A DNA stretch of 64,000 bases from Limnoperna fortunei (lineage: Eukaryota > Mollusca > Bivalvia > Mytilida > Modiolidae). The stretch lies in NCBI GenBank assembly GCA_944474755.1, contig OX104115.1, positions 66,632,605-66,696,604 on the forward strand, in the 5' to 3' direction. Shown here one piece after another: positions 13,212-23,007 of this stretch. Each line of letters opens with the position of its first letter. Positions within the stretch are counted from its first letter, which is position 1. The translations under genes were made by a program, and so were the position numbers. The notes under the pieces are model-generated. The model was given only the letters and a program-made list of their open reading frames with translations. It had not been told where the DNA came from and ran no database searches.

Positions 13212-14184
13212 TACGCTGGCCAAGCGTACAACAGTTTATGTCAGAAAATTAACAAAATCTAAACAAACCATACATAGAAACAAACGGTATTGCATTTCAA
13301 TGAAGAAAAAGGTGTTACACAAAAAATATGCCTGCACTAGACCAGACAACCTAACAAACAATGCAATTATGCGTATAATTTACATTTTCAAGGGGCATAA
13401 CTCCCACAAAAATGATCGATTAGATTGATTGATTGGAAGTTACAACTCTCTCACATGGGAGGTAACCCGCGTTAAGCTATCAGAGCAAACAGTAAGTTAG
13501 TATTTTGATTTTTTCTGTTAAAACAATGCATGTGCTTTGCCGGACAAACAAAAATCAGCGAAATACTGTATTAAACTTACCATGTTGCCTTTGCGTTGTC
13601 GATGTTTGATTTGAAATTTGCTCTCAGACGAGACCTGTTACGCAATAACCCAGTGGCATTTGAGAAGACATTGATAGCGGAAAGTACAAACGATTACAGA
13701 TTTGTATTTATGTAACATATGGCATGATTTCACGAAATTTTGCAATATGTGTGACCCTTACAACTGTTAAGTGTACTAGTTCAACTCGTTTGTTCATTTA
13801 TTAAGATTTTGGACCTTACTGAATCATCGTAGGTCTTTAATCATCTATGATGTCCGTAAATTGGTAGTTAATACTTATAAACGGTTAAATCCTGCCACAA
13901 AATGCTTTATTAGTTGTCTTCTGGCAAATTGTTTATTGTGTATTTGAGTAATTGGCCGAGACTATGCGACATCACTAGAGGTTGAAAAGCAGGTAGATTT
14001 AAAATAGGTATAGATAGAAAATAATGTTGTTTCGTGGTTTTATCATTTGTTTCTCTCCCATGAAATTCACGGAAGGAAGAATCCCCAGAATCTTAATTAA
14101 TCTACAGGAAGCCACGAAAATTGGCCATTAGCGACATAATAGGCTTCGGTGTCGAGTGCTTAATGTAGTTAGTTATCTAATATT
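13212..14184. other. Intergenic DNA, nothing recognised
   Basis: No gene or clear repeat seen; short phrases such as 'ggggcataactccca' hint at old satellite debris. Confidence 0.35.
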
Positions 14185-14330
14185 AATCGATTGCCTGTCA
14201 ACGCTGAGGTTGCGGGTTCGAGTCTTACTGTGGCAGGTATGCTCGACTTCGATCTTAACAAGGATTGGCAATTTTCCACGATAAGCTCCGATATAGCTGC
14301 AAAATTAATGAAAGTCGCATTCATCCCCAT
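14185..14330 (+). mobile_element. SINE family A fragment
   Basis: Matches the B-box side of the SINE ('gttgcgggttcgag', an excellent B-box match) and the following body ('gacttcgatcttaacaaggat'). The 5' head is missing. Confidence 0.75.
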
Positions 14331-14383
14331 TTATTCAATCGTTAGCAACATTCGTCATTTGCATTATAGTGCCTCGGCATCCT

Positions 14384-14435
14384 CACAAGTCAGGGTTTCT
14401 GTGTCCACATGTGGACACAGAAACCCTGACTTGTG
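14384..14435. repeat. 52-bp perfect palindrome without spacer
   Basis: Bases 14384-14409 are the exact reverse complement of 14410-14435, with the centre at ccaca|tgtgg. With one mismatch the symmetry extends several bases further on each side. The palindrome lies between two SINE copies, and 'gtgcctcgg' occurs on both sides of it. Confidence 0.97.
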
Positions 14436-14439
14436 ATGA

Positions 14440-14650
14440 TGGTGCCTCGGTGGCCGCGTGGTAAAGTTACTTCGTTACAAGCAGGGTGCGCTCGACGCCA
14501 ACCTTAATTCACATGGATTGCCAGTTTTGCTACCAAAGGTCGGGGGTATTTTACGGGTACTCCGGCTTCCTCTACAAATAAAAACTAGACCCATGATATA
14601 GCCGAAAAATTGCTGAAAACGGCGTTAAACAACATTTAAACAAAAATAAC
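14440..14650 (+). mobile_element. SINE family A copy
   Basis: Begins 'ggtgcctcggtggccgcgtgg', carries the 'attgccagttttgctacc' body and 'catgatatagccgaaaaat', and ends with an A-rich tail next to the decayed gene copy at 14690. Confidence 0.85.
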
Positions 14651-14689
14651 ACAAACAAACAATCATTTGTATTACAAAAATAATGTTTC

Positions 14690-15290
14690 AGGTACGAATG
14701 GTTTTGGACAAATATCTTTGCAATAATCTGGGATTTCAAAGTTGAATGTGTCTGGTTGTCCCACCATATAACTTGATTATTTGAAAGTCAGCGTGTGAAT
14801 ATAGTTTTCTTTGTATGACTGGCATGAAACGTTTTTATCCGTCACTAACACCTCATCCAAGCAAACAATACCCAGCTTAGACTATCCAGTGCAACTCTGG
14901 TCTTCAATCATACCGCTATATGTTGAATTTTTCAGCCATGTTAATTGGTATTTTTGCCATATAAAGCGCTTCAAGTCTTAGCTGCCGGTTAAACCACGTA
15001 CGTACTGCTGCGATTTATAAATAACAAGTTGCACGGTGCTTTTGGGTCATTATCACTTACTTTCTGGCCCGCGCAGAAATTGTTTGTCTGCCCACGATAG
15101 GGATCGTATCTTGCCCTTCCGTTTTGTAAAGTTTTAAAACCCGCTTCTGTTATAATGCGACACCTTTATTGTCAATTAGTACAAAATCTTCATTCTTGAA
15201 AATCTATAGAAAAGCTTGCATCCATATTGCTAGTTTATTTGGTGTTTGCAATTGACAAGTTATGAACAGGCCTGCTGCAAGCAAAGGTTG
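14690..15290 (-). pseudogene. Decayed third copy of the secreted cysteine-rich gene
   Basis: The nucleotide sequence closely follows the coding strand of 8447-9103. For example 'acaaatatctttgcaataat' and 'gtcagcgtgtgaatatag' are identical in both, and 'tttctggcccgcgcagaaattg' corresponds to its CAGQKLSD codons. Small deletions (one near 14815-14825 removes part of the YHEQ region) and substitutions destroy the frame, and no long ORF remains. Homology begins directly beside a SINE tail. It is a duplicated and then inactivated copy. Confidence 0.85.
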
Positions 15291-15885
15291 TAAGTTGTGT
15301 GTCCGAAAATGCAAAATCAACTTTATTACCATATTCTACATCTACAGACTATAATTATGAAATTTAATTGTGTAATTTGTTTGAAATCTCTTATTGTTTT
15401 ATTTCATCATGTTTTATCAGTTTGCTTTGGGTTACATAATGGCGGCATCCTTTCATTTATGATATAGCAAACATTTGTGTGTAAAGGAACCAAAATGTAG
15501 CACACTACGGTCTCACTTTCATGATAGCAGTTGTTGCATTATTTGTCAATTCGTTCCACATTGCATATTGGCCGTCATTTTAGCAGAACAAGCTACTACT
15601 ACAAATAGGGCTTTTGAATAAAAGGAACAAAAAAATAAAACAATTACACTTGCATAGAGTATCCGTAGTATAGTGATTTACATATGTACTGAAACCACGT
15701 TAAACAACAAGATAAAGAAATAGAACGTCTATAAACACAAATCAATAAAAGTTATCTTAAAACAACGTGCACATTATGAAAAAGTTGTAGGGATGGGATT
15801 CCATATGATTCTTCTCTGCAGCTATATCTTTTGTATTATTTTGATAATTCGTGTTTTTATTCACACGATGTTTGTCGGTTTGTTT

Positions 15886-15970
15886 CTGTAATTGGTGTTT
15901 AACACCACTTTGAGCAATTTTTCAGCTATATCATGTCCTCCAGTATTTATTCGTACATGAAGCTTAAGAG
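15886..15970 (-). mobile_element. SINE family A, left part of a copy split by the MULE
   Basis: Reads 'gtgtttaacaccactttgagc' (minor changes) and 'tttttcagctatatcatg', the 3' part of the SINE in reverse. It stops at the 9-bp duplication gcttaagag (15962-15970); the SINE resumes at 23008. Confidence 0.85.
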
Positions 15971-16385
15971 GTGTCTTCCTCGAATGCCAACATTTTATAT
16001 TGTAGGTATTCCTCGAATGCCAACAAAATAATTTCAATAGATGTTTATACAATTACAAGGTGTTTACATAAGAATTAAGTTAATTAATAAGTATGAAAGT
16101 ACAACATAGAATGAACTTTAGAATTAAATATATAAATATATATAAGTAAATAAAAAATATATATGAATATACATATATAAATAAATAAAAATATAAAATA
16201 ATAATAATCAGTTAAGAGTTTTAAAACTATTTAATTATTATGTTCACTAATTATATAATTATTATGTTCACTATTATAATTATTTATGTCAGCTTTGATT
16301 AAATACTTAATAGGAGGTTACAACTCGTTAAGTTGAAATGTTCAAGCTGACACTGAGTGAGCACAGTTCCATGCCAGCAACATTG

Positions 16386-16393
16386 TATAAAAG
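16386..16393 (+). promoter_or_regulatory. TATA box of the MULE transposase gene
   Basis: A consensus TATAAAAG lies 43 bp upstream of the ATG at 16429, the right spacing for transcription to start a few bases before that codon. Inferred from sequence only. Confidence 0.55.
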
Positions 16394-16428
16394 GGTGGCA
16401 CAGACTAGTGATTGTATCAGTTTCAAGT

Positions 16429-17092
16429 ATGGCTAATGCACAGTTGAATATACAGTTTGTTGAGAACAGACTCGGGAACGTAAACCTAGTTTACAACAAC
16501 TTTAAATTCAGAGTAAAGACTCAGCGAGGTGACAGATGTTACTGGAGATGTGTCAAGTCTGACTGCACAGCCACCATCAACACGCTGAACAGAATTCCTG
16601 TAAAAATGCAAGGTCAGCACAACTACCCGTCAGACCAGATACAGCTTAATGTGGACAAAGTATTAAACAGAATGAAAGAGAGATGTCTAACAGAGAGCAC
16701 ACCCGTACCAACCATCTATGACGATGAACTAGTGAGCCTACGTAACCGACAATGCAGCATCTATAGTGTTTCCAGGTATCATAAAGAAAGGCTGCTTCTT
16801 GCACTATACTAAGTGCATATGGAGAAAAACCCAAGAGTTCGGACTTCAAGTACCATACAGCAACAATGAAGATATCCACAGACTTGTGCGACGTGCTGCA
16901 ATACTCCCGATGATACCAACGGAAGAAGTTGAAGACGTATGGTTCTCAGCGCTTGAAGACATGAATGACGCAGACACAGACCTCAACACAGAGAGATTCA
17001 CCGACTACGTAACAGAGTACTGGGTAGAAAGAAACCGACATCTTTGGAACCATTATTACACCGTAGGACCAAGAACCACCAATAACTTAGAA
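16429..17092 (+). pseudogene. MULE transposase, 5' part: FLYWCH-type domain plus C-terminal fragment, core deleted
   Basis: The frame from ATG 16429 encodes NFKFRVKTQRGDRCYWRCVK and CTA...GQHNY, a FLYWCH-type zinc-binding module with C, C and H present but a tyrosine where the usual second histidine would be. The protein then reaches IYDDELVSLRN (about 16750). From here the +1 frame takes over with VFPGIIKKGCFLHYTKCIWRK and then LWNHY and RTTNNLE, which match the part of MULE transposases beyond the DDE core. The roughly 200-residue catalytic core is missing at the junction, so this copy cannot be an active transposase. The 3' end is cut by the DIRS element at 17094 and resumes at 22549. A gene reused by the host is possible but unsupported. 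Confidence 0.8.
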
Positions 17093-17127
17093 TGATGGTT
17101 TTCATAGTAAAACCCCTGTTTATGAAC

Positions 17128-17260
17128 TATATATACTAACCTGCATAAAACTTTGTGCACATTTACCCGGGCTGTCTACAGTCTTGCTCGAAATTTAAAT
17201 TTCCCGCCAGAATTACCTCCCTTGACTATTTCCTGCCAAGCATGCTCAGTCAGTTTTATG
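17128..17260. repeat. DIRS inverted terminal repeat, left copy
   Basis: Nearly exact reverse complement of 22402-22534. Shared phrases include 'acccgggctgtctacagtct' and 'ccaagcatgctcagtcag'. A few mismatches separate the copies. Confidence 0.9.
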
Positions 17261-17302
17261 AGGGCAAATAAAAAGTGAGCCGAAGGGGAGGAGGGACGGG
17301 TT

Positions 17303-17386
17303 ATGCAGGTAAGTATATATAGTTCATAAACAGGGGTTTTACTATGAAAACCATCAGTTTATATCACTATTTATACTTACCTGCAT
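17303..17386. repeat. DIRS internal complementary region
   Basis: The segment is the reverse complement of the two element ends joined head to tail. 17303-17354 pairs with 17094-17145, and the following 'gtttatatcactat...acctgcat' (to 17386) repeats in inverse the right end near 22519-22548. This is the hallmark used in the DIRS replication model to template circle closure. Confidence 0.9.
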
Positions 17387-17516
17387 TGTAGTACAAAGTC
17401 GTGGGCAGGCTCTATACAATAAAATAACCTGCTAAATTAAATGTCAACTCAAATAAAATTTGAGAATAGAAAAATAACGTTACAGCATAACAATTTACAA
17501 GGATTTATCACTAACC

Positions 17517-18560
17517 TCATTTTTTCTGAGCTGTGTCCAGAATAGCAGCCTTTGCAAATCGACTGTCATTCTTCGGTACATCTTTCATATAAAAAGATGT
17601 AAAAGTTGAATCCAACTTCCAATGGGCTGTTCGCATAATGTCCACTAAACTAGCCCCATTAAACAAAGCCCATGAAGTAGATAGTCTTCTTGTATCATGG
17701 GCAAGTACATAAAACAAGTTCAAATTTAACTGTTCATATATATACCTGATCAAAGACACAATCCATCTGGCAATAGTGTTCTTTGAAGCAGCTTTGCCAA
17801 CATTTTTTTGGTAAGTCAAGAACAAAGACTCAATATTATCAACACTTCTCTTCATTTGAGTTCTTTTAATATACATTTTCAATGCTCTACATGGACAAAG
17901 TTTCAAATCTTTTTCCTCGGTTGCATATTCTTTAAATGAAGGAATAAATATTGGAATCCATGGGTTTTTCAGTCGTTGAGTTTTACCCAGAAATTGTAAA
18001 TCTGGCAATAGTCTAATTCCATGTCTTTCAAATCTCAGATTCCCATCCTTGACAGACAAAGCATGAATCTCACTGATTCTAGAAGCAGATGCCAAGGCCA
18101 ACAAAAAGACTGTTTTCCCAAGTCAAAAATTTTAACTCACAAGAATCTAAAGGTTCAAAAGGGGGGTCACACAACCTCCAAAGTACAGAAGGTAAATCCC
18201 AATTAGGAATTAAAGGTTTTATCTCTGGCTTGGCATTATACATTCCTTTAATAAGATCTGAAATATCTGAATTAGTACCTACTTTAGAATGAGACCATCC
18301 CTTATGAAAAGAAGAAATAGCTGATCTGTATCCTATAATTGTCGGAATCTTAAATTTTTTGACATTGACTAGAAAAACAAGAAAATCTGCTATTTCTTCT
18401 ACAGCAGCCTTAGTGGGATTAATATTCCTTTCAGAACACCAATCTGAGTAAATTTGAATTCTGGCATTGTACAATCTTTTTGTGGATTCCCTTTTTGACT
18501 GATCCAAAAATTTTCTAGCTTCTTCAGAAAACCTTCTTGAAGACCTGGTATGTTTGACAA
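17517..18560 (-). pseudogene. DIRS tyrosine recombinase, one frameshift
   Basis: The catalytic half (18104-17517) holds the first arginine (SASRISEIHAL), the HxxR box (AHDTRRLSTSW), a following AHW, and the tyrosine nucleophile (TSFYMKDV), so all expected residues are present. The N-terminal core-binding half (SRRFSEEARKF ... TIIGYRSAISSFHKGWS) is in another frame. The frames cross between about 18105 and 18121, consistent with a one-base length change near short homopolymers. The N-terminal part overlaps the end of the RT ORF, as is usual in DIRS elements. The recombinase would integrate the circular cDNA. The copy is probably inactive unless the shift is a sequencing error. Confidence 0.88.
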
Positions 18561-20525
18561 TTTCCAAGCTGCAAGATTTAGGGCTCTTGGGTTTTGATGT
18601 ATAGACTGACCTTCGTTTTGTGTCAAGAGATCGTCTATTACTGGCAGCTTTACTGGGATCTCTACTAGAAGTTCTATTAACTGAGGAAACCATGACTGGT
18701 AAGGAGCTATTGGTGCTATTAGAATCACCACACATTCCTCCTGTTGAATTTTCCTGAGAACCTTGGGAAGTAAAATTGGAGGGGGAAAAGCATAAGCAAA
18801 CATGTTTTTCCATTCTACAGCTAACGCATCGCAAGCCAGAGCCAGAGGATCTGGGTAAGGACTGCAGAACACTTGAATTTTCCTGTTCTGACGTGTCGCA
18901 AATAAGTCTATATTTGGGGTCCCTAACCAATGAAAAATTTGAAGAACTACAGACTGTTTCAGAGTCCATTCTGTTAATTTTATCAACTTCTTCCCCCTCG
19001 ATAGCTTGTCTGCAACACAATTTATCCTGCCTGGAATATGGGCTGCAATTAACTTGATGTTGTGTTGAATGCACCATTGCATCATGTTCCAGAGAAGAAC
19101 ACACAACTGAATTGACTTGGTACCCCCTAGTTTGTTGATGTAAGACACCACAGTTGCATTATCGCATCTGACCAGAACTGTCTTGTCTTGAAAAATTGGA
19201 AGAAATTGTATCAAAGCATTCCAAACTGCCTGCATTTCTAGGAAATTTATATGTTTCAGTCTGAATTCCCCTATCCACTTTCCTGATACATGAAATTTCA
19301 TTTGATCCAAGTGAGCCCCCCAACCTATCTGACTTGCGTCCGTCCATAAAACATGAGTCTGAGACATTACTTGAAGGGGCATTCCTTTGAAAAGATTCTT
19401 TCTGTCCTGCCACCATTTGAGATGGCCTAACAAAGGAGGAAAGACTGGCACTAAACATTGAAGACTCTGTTTGTGAGGTCGCCAAAAACATAGGAGATAT
19501 AACTGGATAGGTCTCATGAACAGACGTGCTAATGGAACTATGTCTATGCATGAAGCCATCAACCCTAGCAGACGAAGGAACATAGCTGCAGGCGCCCTTT
19601 TCTTGCAAGTCAGACAAATTACAATTTCCTGAATTGCTAGAAATCGTTCCTCTGAAGGGAACACTAGTCCCTTCTGTAGATTGAATACTGCTCCCAAATA
19701 AGAAATGATCTGAGTTGGAATTAAATTGGATTTTTGAAGATTGATTAAAAGACCCAATTCCACAAGAAGGTGTAATGTCTTTATCAACTGGTCTAGAAGA
19801 ACCGATCTCATCTGATTTTTCATTAACCAGTCGTCCAGATACATGAAAATGTGAATGTTCTGAAGACGAAGATGTCCCCCCACAGCTGCCATTACTTTTG
19901 TGAATACTCTCGGAGCGATTGCTAAGCCGAAGGGCATTGAACAAAACTGGTAATGTATTTTCTGGACACAAAACCTTAGAAATCTTCTGTGAGGAAGAAA
20001 TATGGGTATGTGTAGGTACGCATCCCTGAGATCGATTATGACTGCCCAATCCCCTTGATGGAGAGCTTGAATCACAGATCGCGGAGTTTCCATTTTGAAA
20101 TGATCTTTTTTTAAATAAACATTTAGAGGTTTCAAGTTCAATATTGGACGTACTCCCCCGTCTTTCTTCGGTACTGTGAAGAAGGTACTGTAAAACCCTT
20201 GACCTTCTTGCCCCTTCGGTACACTTTCTATAGCACCTTTTTCTAAAAGTTTGTTTACCTCTTCTAATAAACTTGACATATGAATAGTATTTACAATGGT
20301 TTCTCTTACTCCTGACTTCGGAGGTTTTGTGACAAATTGAAGATAAAGACCCTCTGAAACAATCCTTTGAATCCAAGGATCTGGAGCTAACTGCTCCCAA
20401 TTTTGACAAAATTTTTGAACATGACACCCTACCTGGGCATTCGATTGTTTTGACTGTACAAGAGTTACTGCCTGGCATACTACTTTGGGGAACGAAACCC
20501 CAACTGACCCTTTTTTGCGGTTTGC
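18399..20525 (-). CDS. DIRS reverse transcriptase / RNase H polyprotein
   Basis: The frame is open from just after a stop at 20526-20528, so it overlaps the end of the Gag-like ORF by about 45 bp; the first ATG inside is at 20279. Counted from that ATG, RT motifs are VPKKDGGVRPILNLKPLN (36-53), IIDLRDAY (81-88, motif A), MPFGLAIAPRVFTKVM (115-130) and YLDD (147-150, catalytic). RNase H follows with LWTDASQIGWG, FLEMQAVWNAL, RCDNATV and HIPGRINCVADKLSR. A conserved DIRS-specific region (NIDLFATRQNRK, AYAFPPPILLP) follows. All catalytic acidic residues look intact. The enzyme copies element RNA into cDNA. Confidence 0.92.
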   Translation of the reverse strand, partial: ANRKKGSVGVSFPKVVCQAVTLVQSKQSNAQVGCHVQKFCQNWEQLAPDPWIQRIVSEGLYLQFVTKPPKSGVRETIVNTIHMSSLLEEVNKLLEKGAIESVPKGQEGQGFYSTFFTVPKKDGGVRPILNLKPLNVYLKKDHFKMETPRSVIQALHQGDWAVIIDLRDAYLHIPIFLPHRRFLRFCVQKIHYQFCSMPFGLAIAPRVFTKVMAAVGGHLRLQNIHIFMYLDDWLMKNQMRSVLLDQLIKTLHLLVELGLLINLQKSNLIPTQIISYLGAVFNLQKGLVFPSEERFLAIQEIVICLTCKKRAPAAMFLRLLGLMASCIDIVPLARLFMRPIQLYLLCFWRPHKQSLQCLVPVFPPLLGHLKWWQDRKNLFKGMPLQVMSQTHVLWTDASQIGWGAHLDQMKFHVSGKWIGEFRLKHINFLEMQAVWNALIQFLPIFQDKTVLVRCDNATVVSYINKLGGTKSIQLCVLLWNMMQWCIQHNIKLIAAHIPGRINCVADKLSRGKKLIKLTEWTLKQSVVLQIFHWLGTPNIDLFATRQNRKIQVFCSPYPDPLALACDALAVEWKNMFAYAFPPPILLPKVLRKIQQEECVVILIAPIAPYQSWFPQLIELLVEIPVKLPVIDDLLTQNEGQSIHQNPRALNLAAWKLSNIPGLQEGFLKKLENFWISQKGNPQKDCTMPEFKFTQIGVLKGILIPLRLL

Positions 20526-22237
20526 TCATTTGATTTATTAAATCTATTTAAAGCAGATTTACCCTGAGCAAATCTAGCCTTGCCTTTGTTCATGCTGTTG
20601 TCATACTTTGGCTTCTTAGGATTAGAAGGTGTTGCATATTTCGACTCGAACTGATCATGATCATATGACACCTTTCGTTTGGTACCATTTCTCAAATCAT
20701 TTACCTCTAGAGATTTATAACTCTTTCTTAAATGCTGAGTCTCCTTAGCATCTCTGATGTTTTCAGCGCTATCATGTAATAATTCAAAATATTTTCCACC
20801 AAAAATATTGGAACCCAATGTCGAAATGGTACGCAATTTTTGCTCAGTGCTTGGATTTTTGAATCCCATTTCCTGCAAATGCAAATTTCTTCTAGAGCTT
20901 ACTGCATTAATGACAAGTCTACTAGACAGATCAGTCATTGCACTAAAAACTTGAAACAGAGCTTGTAAACCTTCCATAACCTCTTCATTATCATTCACAA
21001 GTCGGCTCAAGTAGGAAGTAATTAAAGTTCCATAAGAATTGGCTCTTAGCAATAATCTAGCTTGTACATCTACACGCTTCATTTCATTGTTGTACTCAAA
21101 CAAGGTTTTATTTTTAAACTTAAAACCAGACTTTTTAAACTTCTTTTTCTGTTGTGTAGGGACCTGATTGCAGTTAGTTAAACCCTCCTCTACATTTGGA
21201 TCTAGTTTTGGCACTGAACAATAATTTTCGTAATGTTCAGATTTTACTTGAAATCTTTCATCATCCCTAGCTCTAAAAGCACTAACTGACCCATGTGATT
21301 TAAACTCCTTGTCCAAGGAGTGTAGAGAATCTAAAATAACCCCATCCAAAGGCAGTCTAACTTTTAAGCTCCGAGACTGTGTTGTCTTCGAGACACTTTC
21401 AGGGACATAGGATTTGTGATTAGGCTTATCAGTTTTTGGATCATCAATACAATCAATTTCAAGCCTATTTGCTACTTTCCGAATAAACAAGAACCAACCT
21501 ATGTTATTATTAGGATCTTGTTCACAGACAGAAGTTCCCTGATCCAAAGCTGTTGTCTTTTCCGATACCTGAGAGGAAATCTCGTCATTTTCATTCCTAC
21601 TAAGAACTTCTGACATATTATCATTCTTGTTTAAAAACGAGATTCTTTCCGACTCCTCGTCGGAAACATCTTCAAACTGAGAAGATGGCAGTAATCGACT
21701 GTAATGTCGACCAGCTGACAAACCAGAAGTGTTTGAAGTATTATTCTCCACTGGCACATTAATAGTACAAGCTTGCATATTATTTATGCTTGGCGTATTT
21801 TGAATAGGAGTGTCTACCAATGAAGCCTGAGCTTGAATACCTGCCAAGGCAGAATTTATAGAGTCCTTAACTGTTTGTTGAACAATGCTTTGTATATTAG
21901 CTTGTATCAAAGGAGCTAACAAGTTTGACATAAGAGAATTAATCTCCGAATTCTGTACTTGTGATTGGGAAGTGAAAACTGCTTGGAACCCCATAGGAGA
22001 ACTTACAGTCGTAGATTGACTCTGTTCCGCCAAAGACGGACTCGTAGACAAAGAAAGTCCTTTCTTTACACTTTTCTCAATCATTCTGCCTATCTGTGAA
22101 TGTTTTTCAGCAGTCCATTCCTTGCAAACTGAGCAAGGAAAAACACTTTTACAAACTCTATGTTTGTAACATTCCTCGTGGTCATCCATGCTATTCATTT
22201 GACCATCACATGTTTTACACTTTTTAAAATCCGACAT
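20480..22237 (-). CDS. DIRS ORF1, Gag-like protein
   Basis: 585-residue ORF at the element's 5' side. The N-terminus has a metal-binding-type cysteine/histidine cluster (CKTC, DDHEEC, HRVC, CSVC within the first 40 residues), as in ORF1 of animal DIRS elements. The middle is rich in S, N and Q, and the C-terminal third is basic (KKKFKKSGFKFKNK, KRKVSYDHD), fitting RNA binding. The ATG at 22237 is the first in frame and precedes the Cys cluster. The ORF is unbroken. A nucleocapsid role is inferred from family position, not from sequence identity to Gag. Confidence 0.85.
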   Translation of the reverse strand: MSDFKKCKTCDGQMNSMDDHEECYKHRVCKSVFPCSVCKEWTAEKHSQIGRMIEKSVKKGLSLSTSPSLAEQSQSTTVSSPMGFQAVFTSQSQVQNSEINSLMSNLLAPLIQANIQSIVQQTVKDSINSALAGIQAQASLVDTPIQNTPSINNMQACTINVPVENNTSNTSGLSAGRHYSRLLPSSQFEDVSDEESERISFLNKNDNMSEVLSRNENDEISSQVSEKTTALDQGTSVCEQDPNNNIGWFLFIRKVANRLEIDCIDDPKTDKPNHKSYVPESVSKTTQSRSLKVRLPLDGVILDSLHSLDKEFKSHGSVSAFRARDDERFQVKSEHYENYCSVPKLDPNVEEGLTNCNQVPTQQKKKFKKSGFKFKNKTLFEYNNEMKRVDVQARLLLRANSYGTLITSYLSRLVNDNEEVMEGLQALFQVFSAMTDLSSRLVINAVSSRRNLHLQEMGFKNPSTEQKLRTISTLGSNIFGGKYFELLHDSAENIRDAKETQHLRKSYKSLEVNDLRNGTKRKVSYDHDQFESKYATPSNPKKPKYDNSMNKGKARFAQGKSALNRFNKSNEQTAKKGQLGFRSPK

Positions 22238-22401
22238 TATTAAAATTATGGAATGTCAGTGAAAACTAAGTGAAATAAAGAAATACTGAATCACTAATAA
22301 GTCAAAAATAATCCAAAAAACACATAGATGATTATAAAATCATTAATTAAATCCAGATTATAAAATGTAAACAAGCCACAACTGTAGACTCCACCATGCC
22401 C

Positions 22402-22534
22402 GAATAAAAACTGACTGAGCATGCTTGGCAGGAAATAGTCAAGGGAGGTAATTCTGGCGGGAAATTTAAATTTCGAGCAAGACTGTAGACAGCCCGGGTA
22501 AATGTCACAAAGTTTTATGCAGGTAGGTATATAT
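22402..22534. repeat. DIRS inverted terminal repeat, right copy
   Basis: Partner of 17128-17260. It lies at the 5' end of the element and precedes ORF1, so it may carry the promoter, although no clear TATA box was identified. Confidence 0.9.
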
Positions 22535-22548
22535 AGTGATATAAACGA

Positions 22549-22806
22549 TGGCACTCCAAGATAAAGAAAGTTGTTAAAGTTCCACACCCCAATATCTACC
22601 GTCTAGTTGAGCTCTTAAAGCGTCAGGAAGCCCTCTCAAGATGCCAGATGCTACAGTACGCTTCCGGTGGAAAACGAGTCAACAGAAAGAGAAAATACAG
22701 AGAAATTGAAGACAGACTTGGAGACCTTAAACTCAGACACACCAACAGAGAGATGACCACCTTACAGTTTGCTGATGCTGCATGTTACCTTTTGCATCTT
22801 GAGTAA
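22549..22806 (+). pseudogene. MULE transposase, 3' part after the DIRS insertion
   Basis: The frame reads from W-H-S-K-I-K-K through HPNIYRLVELLKRQEALSR and a basic RVNRKRKYREIEDRL tract to a TAA at 22804-22806. It is the expected continuation of RTNNxLE-x-WH in MULE transposases, so the two halves were one gene. No stop interrupts these 85 codons. Confidence 0.85.
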
Positions 22807-23007
22807 AAATTTGTTATAAAAAGTCATGAAATTAATGAAATAAAAATAATAAAATGTTATTTACCTGTAAACTTAATTTAGAAGATTGTTTGTATAATAA
22901 TGCACATTTGTTTTTACAACAATTTGACCTTATTCCTCGAATGCCAACAAAATTTTACAGGTAAATTTTCGGTACATCAAAGAATGTTGGCATTCGAGGA
23001 GTAAACC

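Larger units (their letters stand above)
17094..22551 (-). mobile_element. DIRS-type tyrosine-recombinase retrotransposon
   Basis: Element of about 5.45 kb on the minus strand with three ORFs in DIRS order: Gag-like, RT/RNase H, tyrosine recombinase. It has 133-bp inverted terminal repeats (17128-17260 and 22402-22534) and an internal complementary region at 17303-17386. There is no ordinary target duplication; only gatgg is shared at both junctions (17094-17098 and 22547-22551), as expected for recombinase-mediated integration of a circle. It splits a codon region of a MULE transposase, whose reading resumes directly to the right. Confidence 0.93.
15971..23007 (+). mobile_element. Mutator-like element (MULE) with 9-bp target duplication, interrupted by a DIRS element
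   Basis: The direct repeat gcttaagag stands immediately outside both ends (15962-15970 and 23008-23016), the 9-bp duplication typical of MULEs. The terminal inverted repeats share cctcgaatgccaac (15978-15991, and inverted at 22986-22999), and each end has a second, internal direct copy (16011-16024 and 22935-22948). Without the 5.4-kb DIRS insertion the element is about 1.6 kb. It carries a TATA box, a FLYWCH-type domain and the C-terminal part of a MULE transposase, but lacks the DDE core. Confidence 0.9.

Noticed and set aside
18776..19057. Plus-strand open frame of 93 residues
   Set aside because: Antisense to the DIRS RT/recombinase overlap; no family resemblance.
19159..20529. 456-residue open frame on the minus strand
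   Set aside because: It lies wholly within the RT/RNase H coding region in another frame, is serine-rich and lacks any motif; it is a shadow frame.
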